Below are positions 1 to 8,437 of a stretch of DNA of 64,000 nucleotides, piece by piece (the stretch's first letter is position 1; every line of letters begins with the position of its first letter). The notes under the pieces are model-generated. The model was not told the origin of the DNA. It saw only the letters and a program-made list of their open reading frames with translations, and ran no database searches. This stretch comes from Flavobacterium sp. N2038. Lineage in GTDB: Bacteria; Bacteroidota; Bacteroidia; Flavobacteriales; Flavobacteriaceae. The stretch covers positions 4,030,001 to 4,094,000 of the forward strand of contig NZ_CP110001.1 of assembly GCF_025947185.1 (NCBI RefSeq), read 5' to 3'. The translations under genes and the position numbers were made by a program.

Positions 1-1
1 A

Positions 2-628
2 GGAAATGGAACTGGACTATTTGCTCATAATGAATTTGGTTCAGGAAATGCTATATCAGTTGTCAATGGCGGTAGTGGTGTGGGGATTTCTTCTTTTACA
101 TCTTATGATGGACACTGTATTGTAGCCAATGCCGGATCTAGCGCTACAGGTCTTTTATATGTTGGAAAAAACAGTGGAACCGATACTTTTACAGTAGATA
201 AAACTGGTGATGTGAGAGCAAATCGTTTTATAAAAGCTGATGGTACAAGTTCTGAATATTTGATGGCAGATGGCTCTGTTACTACGTCCACACCCCAAGC
301 GTTACCTTATAAAGTTTATACAGCTATTGTCTCTCAAACAGCCGGTGGAATCCCGACAGCTATAGTATTAGAGAATACTTTAGGCGGAACAGTAACCTGG
401 TCTAAAAATCAAGTTGGATTCTTCTATATGAATTCAACAGGTCTTTTTACACTTGATAAGACAGTAGTTTTATCTTCTAATGGTCTTAATTATGAAGACA
501 CTTCCAATTATCATATCACTTGGGATAATGACAGTACTGATACCATACGTTTATACACTTCTACAGACATTGAACCGAAAGATGATTTATTAAGAAAATC
601 ACTTATAGAAATAAGAGTATATAATTAA
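2..628 (+). CDS. C-terminal part of a tail-fibre-like surface protein (5' end outside window)
   Basis: The reading frame is open from base 2, so the gene begins upstream and the GTG at 80 is not a credible start. The visible part is Gly/Ser/Thr/Asn-rich. It then has a junction (VDKTGDVRANRFIKADGTSS, then EYLMADGSVTT) of the kind that ends beta-rich tail-fibre or tail-spike-like proteins of Bacteroidota, followed by a roughly 100-residue C-terminal domain. No membrane segment or T9SS sorting domain is present at the C-terminus. It sits first in an array of similar leaderless proteins. A receptor-binding or fibre role is inferred from composition and context, and no catalytic motif was recognised. 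Confidence 0.6.
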   Translation, partial: GNGTGLFAHNEFGSGNAISVVNGGSGVGISSFTSYDGHCIVANAGSSATGLLYVGKNSGTDTFTVDKTGDVRANRFIKADGTSSEYLMADGSVTTSTPQALPYKVYTAIVSQTAGGIPTAIVLENTLGGTVTWSKNQVGFFYMNSTGLFTLDKTVVLSSNGLNYEDTSNYHITWDNDSTDTIRLYTSTDIEPKDDLLRKSLIEIRVYN

Positions 629-722
629 GTCAATATAGACATGAAATAATTATTCCTAACAATAGACCAACCAATCTATATCCTACTCGATAACAAGACT
701 GAGTGCATTAAATAATGTAAAT

Positions 723-791
723 ATGCTTAATTCAGATTTGTCAGCGACCGTTTCGGTTGCAAATTATTATAAAATGTTCAATAAAAAATAG
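723..791 (+). CDS. Possible 22-residue small ORF
   Basis: ATG to TAG encodes a 22-residue peptide that begins MLNSDLSATVSVANYYK and ends in two lysines. It lies just before a terminator-like hairpin, which is the only support for it being expressed. It could equally be a chance frame or the remnant of a decayed gene. No clear ribosome-binding site was seen, but Bacteroidota often lack one. The function is unknown. Confidence 0.2.
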   Translation: MLNSDLSATVSVANYYKMFNKK

Positions 792-796
792 AACTG

Positions 797-830
797 ATAA
801 ATGGGGAAGAATATTAATCTTCCCATTTAT
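797..830 (+). terminator. Terminator-like hairpin
   Basis: The arms ATAAATGGGGAAGA (797-810) and TCTTCCCATTTAT (818-830) pair over about 13 bp with one bulged G and a 7-nt loop. The sequence after it is AT-rich but has no clean T-run. It probably ends transcription of the fibre-like gene or of the short ORF. Confidence 0.45.
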
Positions 831-985
831 TATAATGAAATCAGAATACAACTATTATGTGATGGTTATTAATCATCTTTTTAAATAGTAATCAAGTCAA
901 TTTAGGACTTACCTAAAAATGAACCAAAAAAGGATTGAATAAGAACAATACTAAAATAAATTCAAAAACAGATTAAAATAATAAA

Positions 986-1237
986 ATGGAAAATATAGAA
1001 ATAAAAACAATTAACCCAGAACAATTGAAGAAATTGCAAGATTTTAATGTCTTTATGGATAAAGCCAGAACATCACTGGGAGAATTGTCTATTCAATTTG
1101 AATTTCAAAAAGCTGATATTTTAAGCCAAATTGCCGTTCAGCAGCAAAACTTCAATGAACTAGAAAAAGCAATTAAAGATGAGCACGGAGATATTCGCGT
1201 GAACATTGAAACCGGCGAAATTGTAAAGCAAGAATAA
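986..1237 (+). CDS. Small coiled-coil protein, 83 aa, function unknown
   Basis: The protein is charged and mostly helical by composition. Heptad-like leucines and Gln/Glu-rich stretches run through residues 10-70, and the end is a beta-like GDIRVNIETGEIV tail. It has no signal peptide or membrane segment. Short proteins with this kind of ending often accompany phage-tail-like or fibre genes, so an assembly or chaperone role is possible but not shown. A strong hairpin follows at 1273-1315, so it may be the last gene of its own transcript. Confidence 0.6.
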   Translation: MENIEIKTINPEQLKKLQDFNVFMDKARTSLGELSIQFEFQKADILSQIAVQQQNFNELEKAIKDEHGDIRVNIETGEIVKQE

Positions 1238-1544
1238 GAATAATTCTTGGTAACAATTTTTAAAATAGTTATTTAGGAACCACAAATTTATCAACCTTTT
1301 TGGCGTGGTTCCTAATTAACTTTAATACTTCCCTATCACAATCTTTGTGTACTTACTTTTAGACAATCTGCTTAATTTAATTGTTGCTTTTTTATAAATT
1401 CAATTTACAGCAAGGAAATAAATTATAAAAATTACTTCAAAAAAGCTCATAAAAATTGGCTTTTTAATCTCATTAAACTTAGTAGTTGCTTAAAGCAATC
1501 CTTCTCTAAGTTGAGACAAATCATAAATCAATTATAAACAAAGT
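1238..1544. other. Intergenic leader region
   Basis: The stretch contains the GGAACCAC-type terminator (1273-1315) and a weaker AAAAAGC/GCTTTTT hairpin (1441-1466). The remainder is AT-rich sequence upstream of the DUF5977-like gene. A CTTCTCTAAG motif just upstream of 1545 also recurs before the gene at 7971, so these genes may share 5' leader elements. Confidence 0.4.
1273..1315 (+). terminator. GGAACCAC-type terminator hairpin, copy 1
   Basis: Perfect 11-bp arms (TTAGGAACCAC at 1273-1283 and GTGGTTCCTAA at 1305-1315) flank a 21-nt loop. The same stem recurs at 7753-7795 and, partly decayed, at 10759-10800. It lies directly after the small coiled-coil gene. Confidence 0.7.
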
Positions 1545-2342
1545 ATGGAATATTACAATATAGCCAAGTCATTGACTGCGGCAAAAAATGATTGCGCTGC
1601 CGGAGTCATGGGTACTTCCGTCGAGCTTACTGCAAATGCAAATCAGTTTGTATCGACCATAAGTGTCGAAGATGCCAATGCAAAAGCAGATGCATGGCTC
1701 GCAGCAAACGTACAAGCTTATGCAAATAACGCTGGTTCCTGCAGGGCTACTGCCTGGAGAGGAATAAATCCTTCTTGTGTAGTCGAACCCATAACTGAAC
1801 TATCTCCTTTTAACTACATGGTTATTAGATACAAATGGGCATTAGGAGCAGGACAAGATTTTGACACTTATACCGGAATTATTAATTCAGGAACTTCCTT
1901 GGATAATAAATGGATGGGATGGGGTCACGGATTTAATAACGAAATTCCAGAAAATGCCTCGGCTGCCAATGCTTACATTATGTGGGCGGGAGATAACAGA
2001 CAAAAAAATGGTGTTGAAGCCTGTCTTGTTAATTTCAATAAAATTACTTCTGATTATCCAAGCCTTAGTACAGTACAGATAAGAATGGCTGGCTCATGGT
2101 TTACTGCAGTTGAAACAGGAAATATAGATGTAGAAATTGTTACTTATCTGGGTGGTACAATGCAGAAATCAGGATATGACATAATCAACGTTGGCGGAAC
2201 TCTGGTCGATCAAAAAAGCTTTTCTAAAAAAGTACCAATTCAAGGAACCAATTTGGCCAAAAACATTGAAGCTGTCACTAATCTCGGATACATTACTTAC
2301 ATCAAAGACTCGTCTACAGGAAAAATCGTAATTAAATATTAA
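1545..2342 (+). CDS. DUF5977-like N-terminus plus unknown beta-rich domain, 265 aa
   Basis: Residues 2-65 match the pattern of the Bacteroidota DUF5977 repeat: a paired-Cys unit with NDC, NQFVSTIS, DANAKADAWLAANVQAYANN and a final C. The following 200 residues (many Gly/Trp/Asn, short strands) look like a beta-sandwich or lectin-type domain, but no family was recognised. There is no signal peptide. The next gene starts 11 bp later and carries a second copy of the same N-terminal unit, so the two are probably co-expressed and may be targeted or assembled the same way. The function is unknown; surface or tail-tip binding is an inference from context. Confidence 0.65.
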   Translation: MEYYNIAKSLTAAKNDCAAGVMGTSVELTANANQFVSTISVEDANAKADAWLAANVQAYANNAGSCRATAWRGINPSCVVEPITELSPFNYMVIRYKWALGAGQDFDTYTGIINSGTSLDNKWMGWGHGFNNEIPENASAANAYIMWAGDNRQKNGVEACLVNFNKITSDYPSLSTVQIRMAGSWFTAVETGNIDVEIVTYLGGTMQKSGYDIINVGGTLVDQKSFSKKVPIQGTNLAKNIEAVTNLGYITYIKDSSTGKIVIKY

Positions 2343-2353
2343 AAAACAAACAT

Positions 2354-3226
2354 ATGGGAAATACAGGATACAAATCTTTTGGGGCACTGGAGTTATACTA
2401 TGTTGATAACGGAAGCCCAACAGGACAGCCGACAAAACCAAATGTAGTTACAGATCCAGATTATATTGCACCAGTTCTAGATACTGCCACATGTGCTCCT
2501 AGCACAAGATATTATAGTGTAGAAAAAAAACTAAGCGCAAAAAAAAATAATTGCGGAACAGGATACAGCGGAAGCACCGTTACACTTACAGCTCTTCCAA
2601 ATCAATTTGTCTCTACCTTAAGTCTTACAGATGCTAATGCTCAGGCAGATGAGTGGTTAGCAGCAAATGTACAGGCTCATGCAAATTTGGCAGGAACCTG
2701 TGAAGTTACTCCAACCTCTGGTGGTGGTGGCGGAAGCGGATGTTTTATTGAAGGCACTCTAATCACATTACCTGACGGAACAAGAAAAGCAATTGAAAAA
2801 CTTACTCTTGACGAACTATTGCTTTCTGCCGAAATTGAAACTCTTAACGATACCAATATTCCAGACGAATTGTATAAATGGTCATCCGAACATTTATCTG
2901 AAAACAGAATCGTATCGCCTATTACAAAAATTACAAAACAAATTGCCGACGAAACAATTATCGTCAATGAAGGATTATTCGAAGCCACTCCAACTCACCT
3001 ACAATTAATTCAACGCAATGGTTTTTGGAGATTTATTCCTTTAGGAGATATAGCGCTTGGAGATAATTTATACACGATAGACAGCGAAATTATTCCTGTT
3101 ACTTCTGTAACTGTGAATTTAGAAAAACGAAACATCTATCCAATGACCTTGAATCCATTTCACACCTATTTTGCGAATGGAATTTTAACTCACAACTATA
3201 AAGAAGCAATGCATAATGATAATTAA
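2354..3226 (+). CDS. DUF5977-like + Hint (intein/hedgehog-type self-processing) domain protein, 290 aa
   Basis: Residues 50-116 repeat the DUF5977-like unit of the preceding gene. A Gly-rich linker (GGGGGSG) then leads to a Hint domain from Cys130 (CFIEGTLITLPDG) to His280-Asn281 (ILTHN). Expected splicing-fold landmarks are present: Cys at the N-terminal splice position, a TPTH block-B motif at 212-215 and the terminal HN. The residue after HN is Tyr, not Cys/Ser/Thr, and only nine residues follow. Full protein splicing is therefore unlikely; N-terminal thioester cleavage or ligation, as in bacterial intein-like domains, is the family-based expectation. There is no signal peptide and no downstream toxin. 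It may release or attach the DUF5977 part, which is inference. Confidence 0.75.
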   Translation: MGNTGYKSFGALELYYVDNGSPTGQPTKPNVVTDPDYIAPVLDTATCAPSTRYYSVEKKLSAKKNNCGTGYSGSTVTLTALPNQFVSTLSLTDANAQADEWLAANVQAHANLAGTCEVTPTSGGGGGSGCFIEGTLITLPDGTRKAIEKLTLDELLLSAEIETLNDTNIPDELYKWSSEHLSENRIVSPITKITKQIADETIIVNEGLFEATPTHLQLIQRNGFWRFIPLGDIALGDNLYTIDSEIIPVTSVTVNLEKRNIYPMTLNPFHTYFANGILTHNYKEAMHNDN

Positions 3227-3272
3227 AACTAAACGTCAACCGAATAAATATAAATAGTTTTTCCTTTAAAAA

Positions 3273-3376
3273 ATACATGTATTTAATCCAAATTCTACAG
3301 AAAAAATATTTTTAAAATTGAAGATCAAAAAAACTTTAGTCGAAAAAAATAATGTAGAATTTGGATTTACGTGTAT
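3273..3376. repeat. Intergenic imperfect inverted repeat
   Basis: AATCCAAATTCTAC (3285-3298) is perfectly inverted at 3354-3367 (GTAGAATTTGGATT). Pairing extends imperfectly outward through ATACATGTA and TACGTGTAT. The A-rich loop is about 55 nt. It lies between the Hint gene and the first adaptor gene. It could be a long terminator, an mRNA structure or a recombination remnant; nothing decides between these. Confidence 0.5.
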
Positions 3377-3431
3377 ATATCAAAAGAAAAATTTCAAATA
3401 GTTTGTAATATTTCAAAAAACAAATCAAAAA

Positions 3432-4124
3432 ATGGACACTAACCACAATAGAATAAAAGTAGCCGATTTAGAAACGAATCAGCAAAATAAAATTTTAACA
3501 ACAAACTCCAGTGGCGAACTGGAGTTTAGTGATATTAACAACATTTTAGTTAATGATCTCACTACTGGCGGAACTACCAAAGCGTTGACTGCTGAGATGG
3601 GAAAATCATTGGAAAGCACAAAAGAAAATGTTTCAAGCAAAGTTCAGGAAATAGAAGTGAATAAAACTTCTTCTTTACTATTTCCGAGTGTAAAAGCGGT
3701 GTATGACTGGGTGCTATCTAAATTTCAAGCTACATTAATTTCAGGAACAAATATAAAGACAATAAATGGAGCATCTTTATTAGGTTCTGGTGACATTGTT
3801 ACAGTTTCTTCAGAACCATCTCAAATAGTCATAACAACTACCACAAACATTACAACCGAGACCCTCGATGCAAAAGGCAAAGGGCAACTTGGCAAGAACG
3901 TAATAATAAATAATGGAACAAACGCAATAAACATTACAGTAAATGGAGGAACCGATTTTTGCGCTTCCTATTTAAAACATGGTACTAGTGCAATAACATT
4001 TGTTCAAGGAAATGGTAGAAGTTTAGTATTGGTCAACGGATCAGCTGTTTTAAATGGAACCCAAGGATCAACAGCAACAATATCAAGCATTGGAACAACA
4101 GACTATTTACGAATTTCAAATTAA
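3432..4124 (+). CDS. Tail-fibre-type adaptor protein, 230 aa
   Basis: The N-terminus ([19 protein letters not shown], then SSGELEFSDI) is shared with the genes at 5036, 7971 and the truncated one at 10977, and marks an adaptor family. Two motifs common in phage or tail-like fibre proteins follow: LTTGGTTKALTAEMGKSLE (about residues 40-58) and TINGASLLGSGDI (about 112-124). A beta-rich C-terminal domain comes last. This member is longer than the 154-residue paralogues because it keeps the LTTGGTTKAL segment. There is no signal peptide. The beta-propeller-like gene starts 6 bp after its stop. An attachment or adaptor role is inferred. Confidence 0.65.
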   Translation: MDTNHNRIKVADLETNQQNKILTTNSSGELEFSDINNILVNDLTTGGTTKALTAEMGKSLESTKENVSSKVQEIEVNKTSSLLFPSVKAVYDWVLSKFQATLISGTNIKTINGASLLGSGDIVTVSSEPSQIVITTTTNITTETLDAKGKGQLGKNVIINNGTNAINITVNGGTDFCASYLKHGTSAITFVQGNGRSLVLVNGSAVLNGTQGSTATISSIGTTDYLRISN

Positions 4125-4130
4125 TAAATT

Positions 4131-4955
4131 ATGCTCAATCCAATAATTCAATATGAATTTGGCAAAAATCAGCGTGCAACAATTACGTATAGCAATAATG
4201 TTAAAACTAATTTATCGCAACAAATGTGTATCTCGTTTAATTCAACAGGAACATTACTATATACTACTTTGCATAATGGCCCGGATTCCGTTTCACAATA
4301 TAAATTGAGTACTCCCTGGGATGTTACAAGTGCTATCTATTTGAGTAAATCTCTGACAATTAATCAAAACGGAGAATCAAGTCCTCATGGACATCATATA
4401 TCACCAGATGGAACAAAATTGTATGTTGGTGGTACGACTTCAAAAAGCATTTTATACTTTAAATTAAATATAGCATGGGATGTAAGCACTGCCGTATATG
4501 TTACTTTTTTATCTGTTACATCAACAAGTACATTCGATTATCTGCATTTTAGTAATAATGGTGTTTATATGTTTTTAAAAAGTCACGGAAATAATGTGCA
4601 AAAATACACATTGAGTACCGCTTGGGATATAACAACTGCCACGTTTACTCAAACATTACCACAATCATCTGCAGGTTATGACATATATTTTAAAGATGAT
4701 GGCCTATCTCTTTTTACTTTTGATGGCAATAATCGGATTATTACCAAAAAGAATTTATCAATTGCGTGGGATTTATCATCTGTCACTTCGACACAAACAT
4801 TAAACGTTTCTTCAGTAGTAGCCACAGGAAATTTTCAATCTATACATTTTAGTGATAATGGTTTATATATGTTTGTAGGGGCATATTTCTCCAGCATCTA
4901 TCGGTTTGAATTAAACAAGCCATTTGATATTAATGGACCATTAATAATCTCATAA
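4131..4955 (+). CDS. Beta-propeller-like repeat protein, 274 aa
   Basis: The protein contains about five repeats of 45-50 residues. Each has a segment like ISPDGTKLYVGG or FSNNGVYMF followed by YKLSTPWDVTSA or KYTLSTAWDITTA, the pattern of beta-propeller blades. The short N-terminus (MLNPIIQYEFGK) is distantly like that of the BspA proteins downstream ([12 protein letters not shown]), consistent with a common docking segment. It has no signal peptide, membrane segment or catalytic motif. It lies 6 bp after the first adaptor gene and probably forms a pair with it. Ligand binding is the likely role, but the ligand is unknown. Confidence 0.6.
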   Translation: MLNPIIQYEFGKNQRATITYSNNVKTNLSQQMCISFNSTGTLLYTTLHNGPDSVSQYKLSTPWDVTSAIYLSKSLTINQNGESSPHGHHISPDGTKLYVGGTTSKSILYFKLNIAWDVSTAVYVTFLSVTSTSTFDYLHFSNNGVYMFLKSHGNNVQKYTLSTAWDITTATFTQTLPQSSAGYDIYFKDDGLSLFTFDGNNRIITKKNLSIAWDLSSVTSTQTLNVSSVVATGNFQSIHFSDNGLYMFVGAYFSSIYRFELNKPFDINGPLIIS

Positions 4956-5035
4956 ATATTTAGAAGAAAATTATACGACAATTCTTAAAATATAAAAGAC
5001 CACTATCAATTTACAATACAATAAAAATTATTACA

Positions 5036-5500
5036 ATGAGTATCAATCACAATAGAATAAAAGTCGCTGATCTGGAAACAAATCAACACAATAAAATTTT
5101 AATAACAAACTCCAGTGGAGAACTGGAATTTAATGATATAACATCAGCTTTAGATCTAAAAACAATCAATGGAGAATCAATTCTTGGAACTGGAGATATC
5201 GACTTATCCAACAAACAGGATATCTCTAATCAGTTAGAAGTAAATTCAATCCAGACTATTCCATCTAACTGGCACGGAAAAACCGTACTCTTTACAACCA
5301 GTTGTACAATTACAGTACCAGCTTCACTGCCTCAAAGTTTTATTTTTAACGGAATCACATTACCTGGGGTAAGTGTAACCTGGGCCATTACGGCACCACA
5401 TACCTGGTTATTTGGAACTCCATCGGTAACAGCCGAAAAACAGATTTTCACTTTTACAAAAAGAGGAACGACAAATAGTGTTTTATTATTGGGAGTATAA
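5036..5500 (+). CDS. Tail-fibre-type adaptor protein, 154 aa (unit A)
   Basis: It shares the adaptor N-terminus ([19 protein letters not shown]) and then [21 protein letters not shown]-terminal beta-rich domain of about 85 residues holds the segment [20 protein letters not shown]. The paralogue at 7971 is nearly identical. Compared with the adaptor at 3432 it lacks the LTTGGTTKALTAEMGK segment. The BspA-type gene begins 2 bp after its stop, so translational coupling is likely. There is no signal peptide. Confidence 0.65.
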   Translation: MSINHNRIKVADLETNQHNKILITNSSGELEFNDITSALDLKTINGESILGTGDIDLSNKQDISNQLEVNSIQTIPSNWHGKTVLFTTSCTITVPASLPQSFIFNGITLPGVSVTWAITAPHTWLFGTPSVTAEKQIFTFTKRGTTNSVLLLGV

Positions 5501-5502
5501 TT

Positions 5503-7719
5503 ATGGGAAGCTTAATACAAAATACCATTTTCGGGAGAAGTAAAAACTCTTTTGTTTCTACCTGGCGAACTTCTAATACGTCTACAGGATCTAGCACTTC
5601 TATGCAGGTTAAACTTCCATTAGTTTCGTCAGGAACTTATAATTTCATCGTTGATTGGGGAGATGGAAGTTTTAACAAGATAACTGTTTGGAATCAGACT
5701 CAAGTTACACATACATATACTGTGGCAGGAGATTATACAATTAAAATAAATGGCACTTGTACCGGTTGGCAATTTCTTAATACAGGAGATAGGCTAAAAA
5801 TATTATCTGTACAATCATGGGGGAAATTAAAACTTGGCACATCATCGTTTAATCATTTCCAAGGATGCTCAAATTTAAATCTTTCAAATGTTTCAGATAT
5901 TTTAGATTTGTCAGGCACAACTTCAATTAGTGGTTTATTTGCCGGGTGTAGTTCACTAACAACAATAGGAAGAGTTAGTGAGTGGAATGTTTCTGCTATA
6001 ACTAATATGAGTAGCCTGTTTTCAGGCGCAACGGCATTCAATCAAAATTTAGGTTCTTGGGATGTTTCGGCTGTAACCAATTTCTCTAATATGTTCTCAA
6101 GTGCATCTTTTAATAATGGCGGAAGCAATACTATTAACAACTGGACAATTAATACTACATCCGCTGTATTAATGAATGGAATGTTTGGTGGTGCATCTGT
6201 ATTTAATCAACCAATAGGATCTTGGAACACTTCTAAGGTTTCTAATATGAGTCAAATGTTTTTTAATGCAGCCGTGTTTAATCAGCCTATAGGTTCTTGG
6301 AATACATCAGCTGTAACTAATATGAGCCAAATGTTTCAAGCTGCATTTAAATTTGATCAAAATATTGGCTCTTGGGATGTTTCAAGTGTGATTAATTTTT
6401 TTAGCATGCTTCGAGGCGCAAGCGCATTCAATAATGGTGGAAATTCAGATATTAACAACTGGACAATTAATACAATTAGTAATGTATCATTTGATTCTAT
6501 GTTTTATAGTGCTTTAGCTTTCAATCAAAATATCGGTGCGTGGAATGTTTCTAATGTTTCAACTTTTAATCAAATGTTTCAGAGTGCAACTAAATTTAAT
6601 AACGGAGAAAGTTCCGATATAAACAACTGGAACTTAAGAACTAGCGGGGCAATAGTAACTAATATGTTTAACGGAGCATCTTCATTCAATCAGCCATTAA
6701 GAAATTGGAATGTTTCAAGCGTAACAAATATGACTGGTATGTTCCAATATGCTACTGTTTTCAATCAAAATATAGGTTCATGGAATACGATAAACACTAC
6801 AAATATGAGTTTAATGTTTAATGGAGCTAGAGATTTTAATAATGGCGGATCATCAACAATTAATAATTGGAATACAGGAAATGTGGTTACTACACAACGA
6901 ATGTTCTCTAAAGACAATGCAGCCAATGTAGTTATGACATTTAACCAGCCCGTAGGTAATTGGGATATGTCAAAAAACACAAACATGAGTTACATGTTTG
7001 GTGCTTTCCAAGGCACAGCTGCAACATCCTTTAATCAGGATATTGGTTCTTGGAATGTTTCATTGTGCACCAATTTTAGTGGAATGTTTAGTTTATGTAG
7101 TCTGTTCAATAATGGGGGTAGTCCTACAATTAATAATTGGATTCTAAAAAATACCGGAACAATTGATATGTCAAATATGTTTCGATATGCTACATCCTTT
7201 AACCAAGATATTGGCTCTTGGAATGTGTCAAGAGTCACAAACATGAGTTACATGTTTTATAATGCAACCGTATTTAATAATGGAGGTAGTGCTACAATTA
7301 ACAATTGGGATACTGGAACTGTAACTAATATGGCTGGTATGTTTTTTTGGCTCTCCGGACCAGTTCCAGCATTTAATAAACCAATTGGAAATTGGAATAC
7401 TGCTAATGTAACAAATATGAATGGGATGTTTGGAACAAACAATGGTACTTTTTCTTCACCATTTAATCAAAACATCGGAGCTTGGAATATATCAAATGTA
7501 ACTGATTTTGGAAATTTTATGCAGAATAAAAAAGTAGCAAATTTCTCCACTGCAAATTTAGATGCTATTTATAATGGTTGGAGTTCTAGGCCAGTAAAAG
7601 CTCCTATTACAATAACATTTGGAGCAGCAAAATATACATCGGCATCAAGTGCAGGAAGAGCAATTTTAACCGGAGCTCCAAACAATTGGGCTATTACTGA
7701 TGGTGGTATATCAGTATAA
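5503..7719 (+). CDS. BspA-type (DUF285) repeat protein, 738 aa (unit A)
   Basis: The N-terminus ([20 protein letters not shown]) is shared with the unit B protein and is followed by a PKD-like stretch (FIVDWGDGS, then [14 protein letters not shown], about residues 45-85). The rest is a long array of about 25-residue BspA/DUF285 repeats of the form [20 protein letters not shown]. Variant repeats read FNNGGS-INNW. The protein ends in a conserved cap ([12 protein letters not shown]). BspA-type repeats are known from surface proteins that bind host or extracellular ligands. There is no signal peptide or T9SS domain, so export, if any, must use another route. It probably pairs with the adaptor 2 bp upstream. 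Confidence 0.75.
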   Translation: MGSLIQNTIFGRSKNSFVSTWRTSNTSTGSSTSMQVKLPLVSSGTYNFIVDWGDGSFNKITVWNQTQVTHTYTVAGDYTIKINGTCTGWQFLNTGDRLKILSVQSWGKLKLGTSSFNHFQGCSNLNLSNVSDILDLSGTTSISGLFAGCSSLTTIGRVSEWNVSAITNMSSLFSGATAFNQNLGSWDVSAVTNFSNMFSSASFNNGGSNTINNWTINTTSAVLMNGMFGGASVFNQPIGSWNTSKVSNMSQMFFNAAVFNQPIGSWNTSAVTNMSQMFQAAFKFDQNIGSWDVSSVINFFSMLRGASAFNNGGNSDINNWTINTISNVSFDSMFYSALAFNQNIGAWNVSNVSTFNQMFQSATKFNNGESSDINNWNLRTSGAIVTNMFNGASSFNQPLRNWNVSSVTNMTGMFQYATVFNQNIGSWNTINTTNMSLMFNGARDFNNGGSSTINNWNTGNVVTTQRMFSKDNAANVVMTFNQPVGNWDMSKNTNMSYMFGAFQGTAATSFNQDIGSWNVSLCTNFSGMFSLCSLFNNGGSPTINNWILKNTGTIDMSNMFRYATSFNQDIGSWNVSRVTNMSYMFYNATVFNNGGSATINNWDTGTVTNMAGMFFWLSGPVPAFNKPIGNWNTANVTNMNGMFGTNNGTFSSPFNQNIGAWNISNVTDFGNFMQNKKVANFSTANLDAIYNGWSSRPVKAPITITFGAAKYTSASSAGRAILTGAPNNWAITDGGISV

Positions 7720-7752
7720 CCCAACAAAATAATAAAACTCTTTTTTAATGTC

Positions 7753-7795
7753 ATTAGGAACCACAGGTTTATCTTTCTTTTATGTGGTTCCTAAT
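7753..7795 (+). terminator. GGAACCAC-type terminator hairpin, copy 2
   Basis: Perfect 13-bp arms, ATTAGGAACCACA (7753-7765) and TGTGGTTCCTAAT (7783-7795), are separated by a 17-nt loop 33 bp after the BspA-type gene. The stem is closely related to the one at 1273-1315. Confidence 0.75.
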
Positions 7796-7970
7796 AATTT
7801 CCGATATCAAAAATGGTAAAAAAATATTGATAGTAAAAGAAAGTTATTAGATCTACTTCTACTCTACAGAGCACTAATTTTCTCACTTTAAATCAGAGAA
7901 CACAACTCAAACTAATAGCAAATAAATCAGAAATAACAATTCTTCTCTAAGAAGAAATAATAATTACCAT

Positions 7971-8435
7971 ATGAGCACAAACCACAACAGAATAAAAGTC
8001 GCTGATCTGGAAACAAATCAACACAATAAAATTTTAATAACAAACTCCAGTGGCATACTGGAGTTTAATGACATAACATCAGCTTTAGATTTAAAAACAA
8101 TCAATGGAGAATCAATTCTTGGAACTGGAGATATCGACTTATCCAACAAACAGGATATCTCTAATCAGTTAGAAGTAAATTCAAGCCAGACTATTCCATC
8201 TAACTGGCACGGCAAAACGGTGCTCTTTACAGCCAACTGTACAATTACAGTACCAGCTTCACTATCTCAAAGTTTCATTTTTAATGGAATTACATTACCC
8301 GGAGTAAGTGTAACCTGGGCAATTACATCACCTCATACCTGGTTATTTGGAACTCCATCTGTAACAGCCGAGAAACAGATTTTTACTTTTACAAAAAGAG
8401 GAGCAACAAATAGTATTTTATTATTAGGAGTGTAA
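7971..8435 (+). CDS. Tail-fibre-type adaptor protein, 154 aa (unit B)
   Basis: Nearly identical in length and sequence to the adaptor at 5036. It differs at scattered positions, such as SSGILEF for SSGELEF and FTANC for FTTSC. It carries the same N-terminal [14 protein letters not shown] segment, [12 protein letters not shown] and C-terminal beta-rich domain. The BspA-type gene follows after 2 bp. The scattered, mostly conservative differences suggest a duplicated gene kept under selection. Confidence 0.65.
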   Translation: MSTNHNRIKVADLETNQHNKILITNSSGILEFNDITSALDLKTINGESILGTGDIDLSNKQDISNQLEVNSSQTIPSNWHGKTVLFTANCTITVPASLSQSFIFNGITLPGVSVTWAITSPHTWLFGTPSVTAEKQIFTFTKRGATNSILLLGV

Positions 8436-8437
8436 TT

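Larger units (their letters stand above)
629..985. other. Intergenic region between the fibre-like gene and the small coiled-coil gene
   Basis: This 357-bp stretch holds no long gene. It contains one 22-codon reading frame (723-791) and a hairpin (797-830), both listed separately. The rest is AT-rich leader sequence in which no confident promoter could be picked out. Confidence 0.5.
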
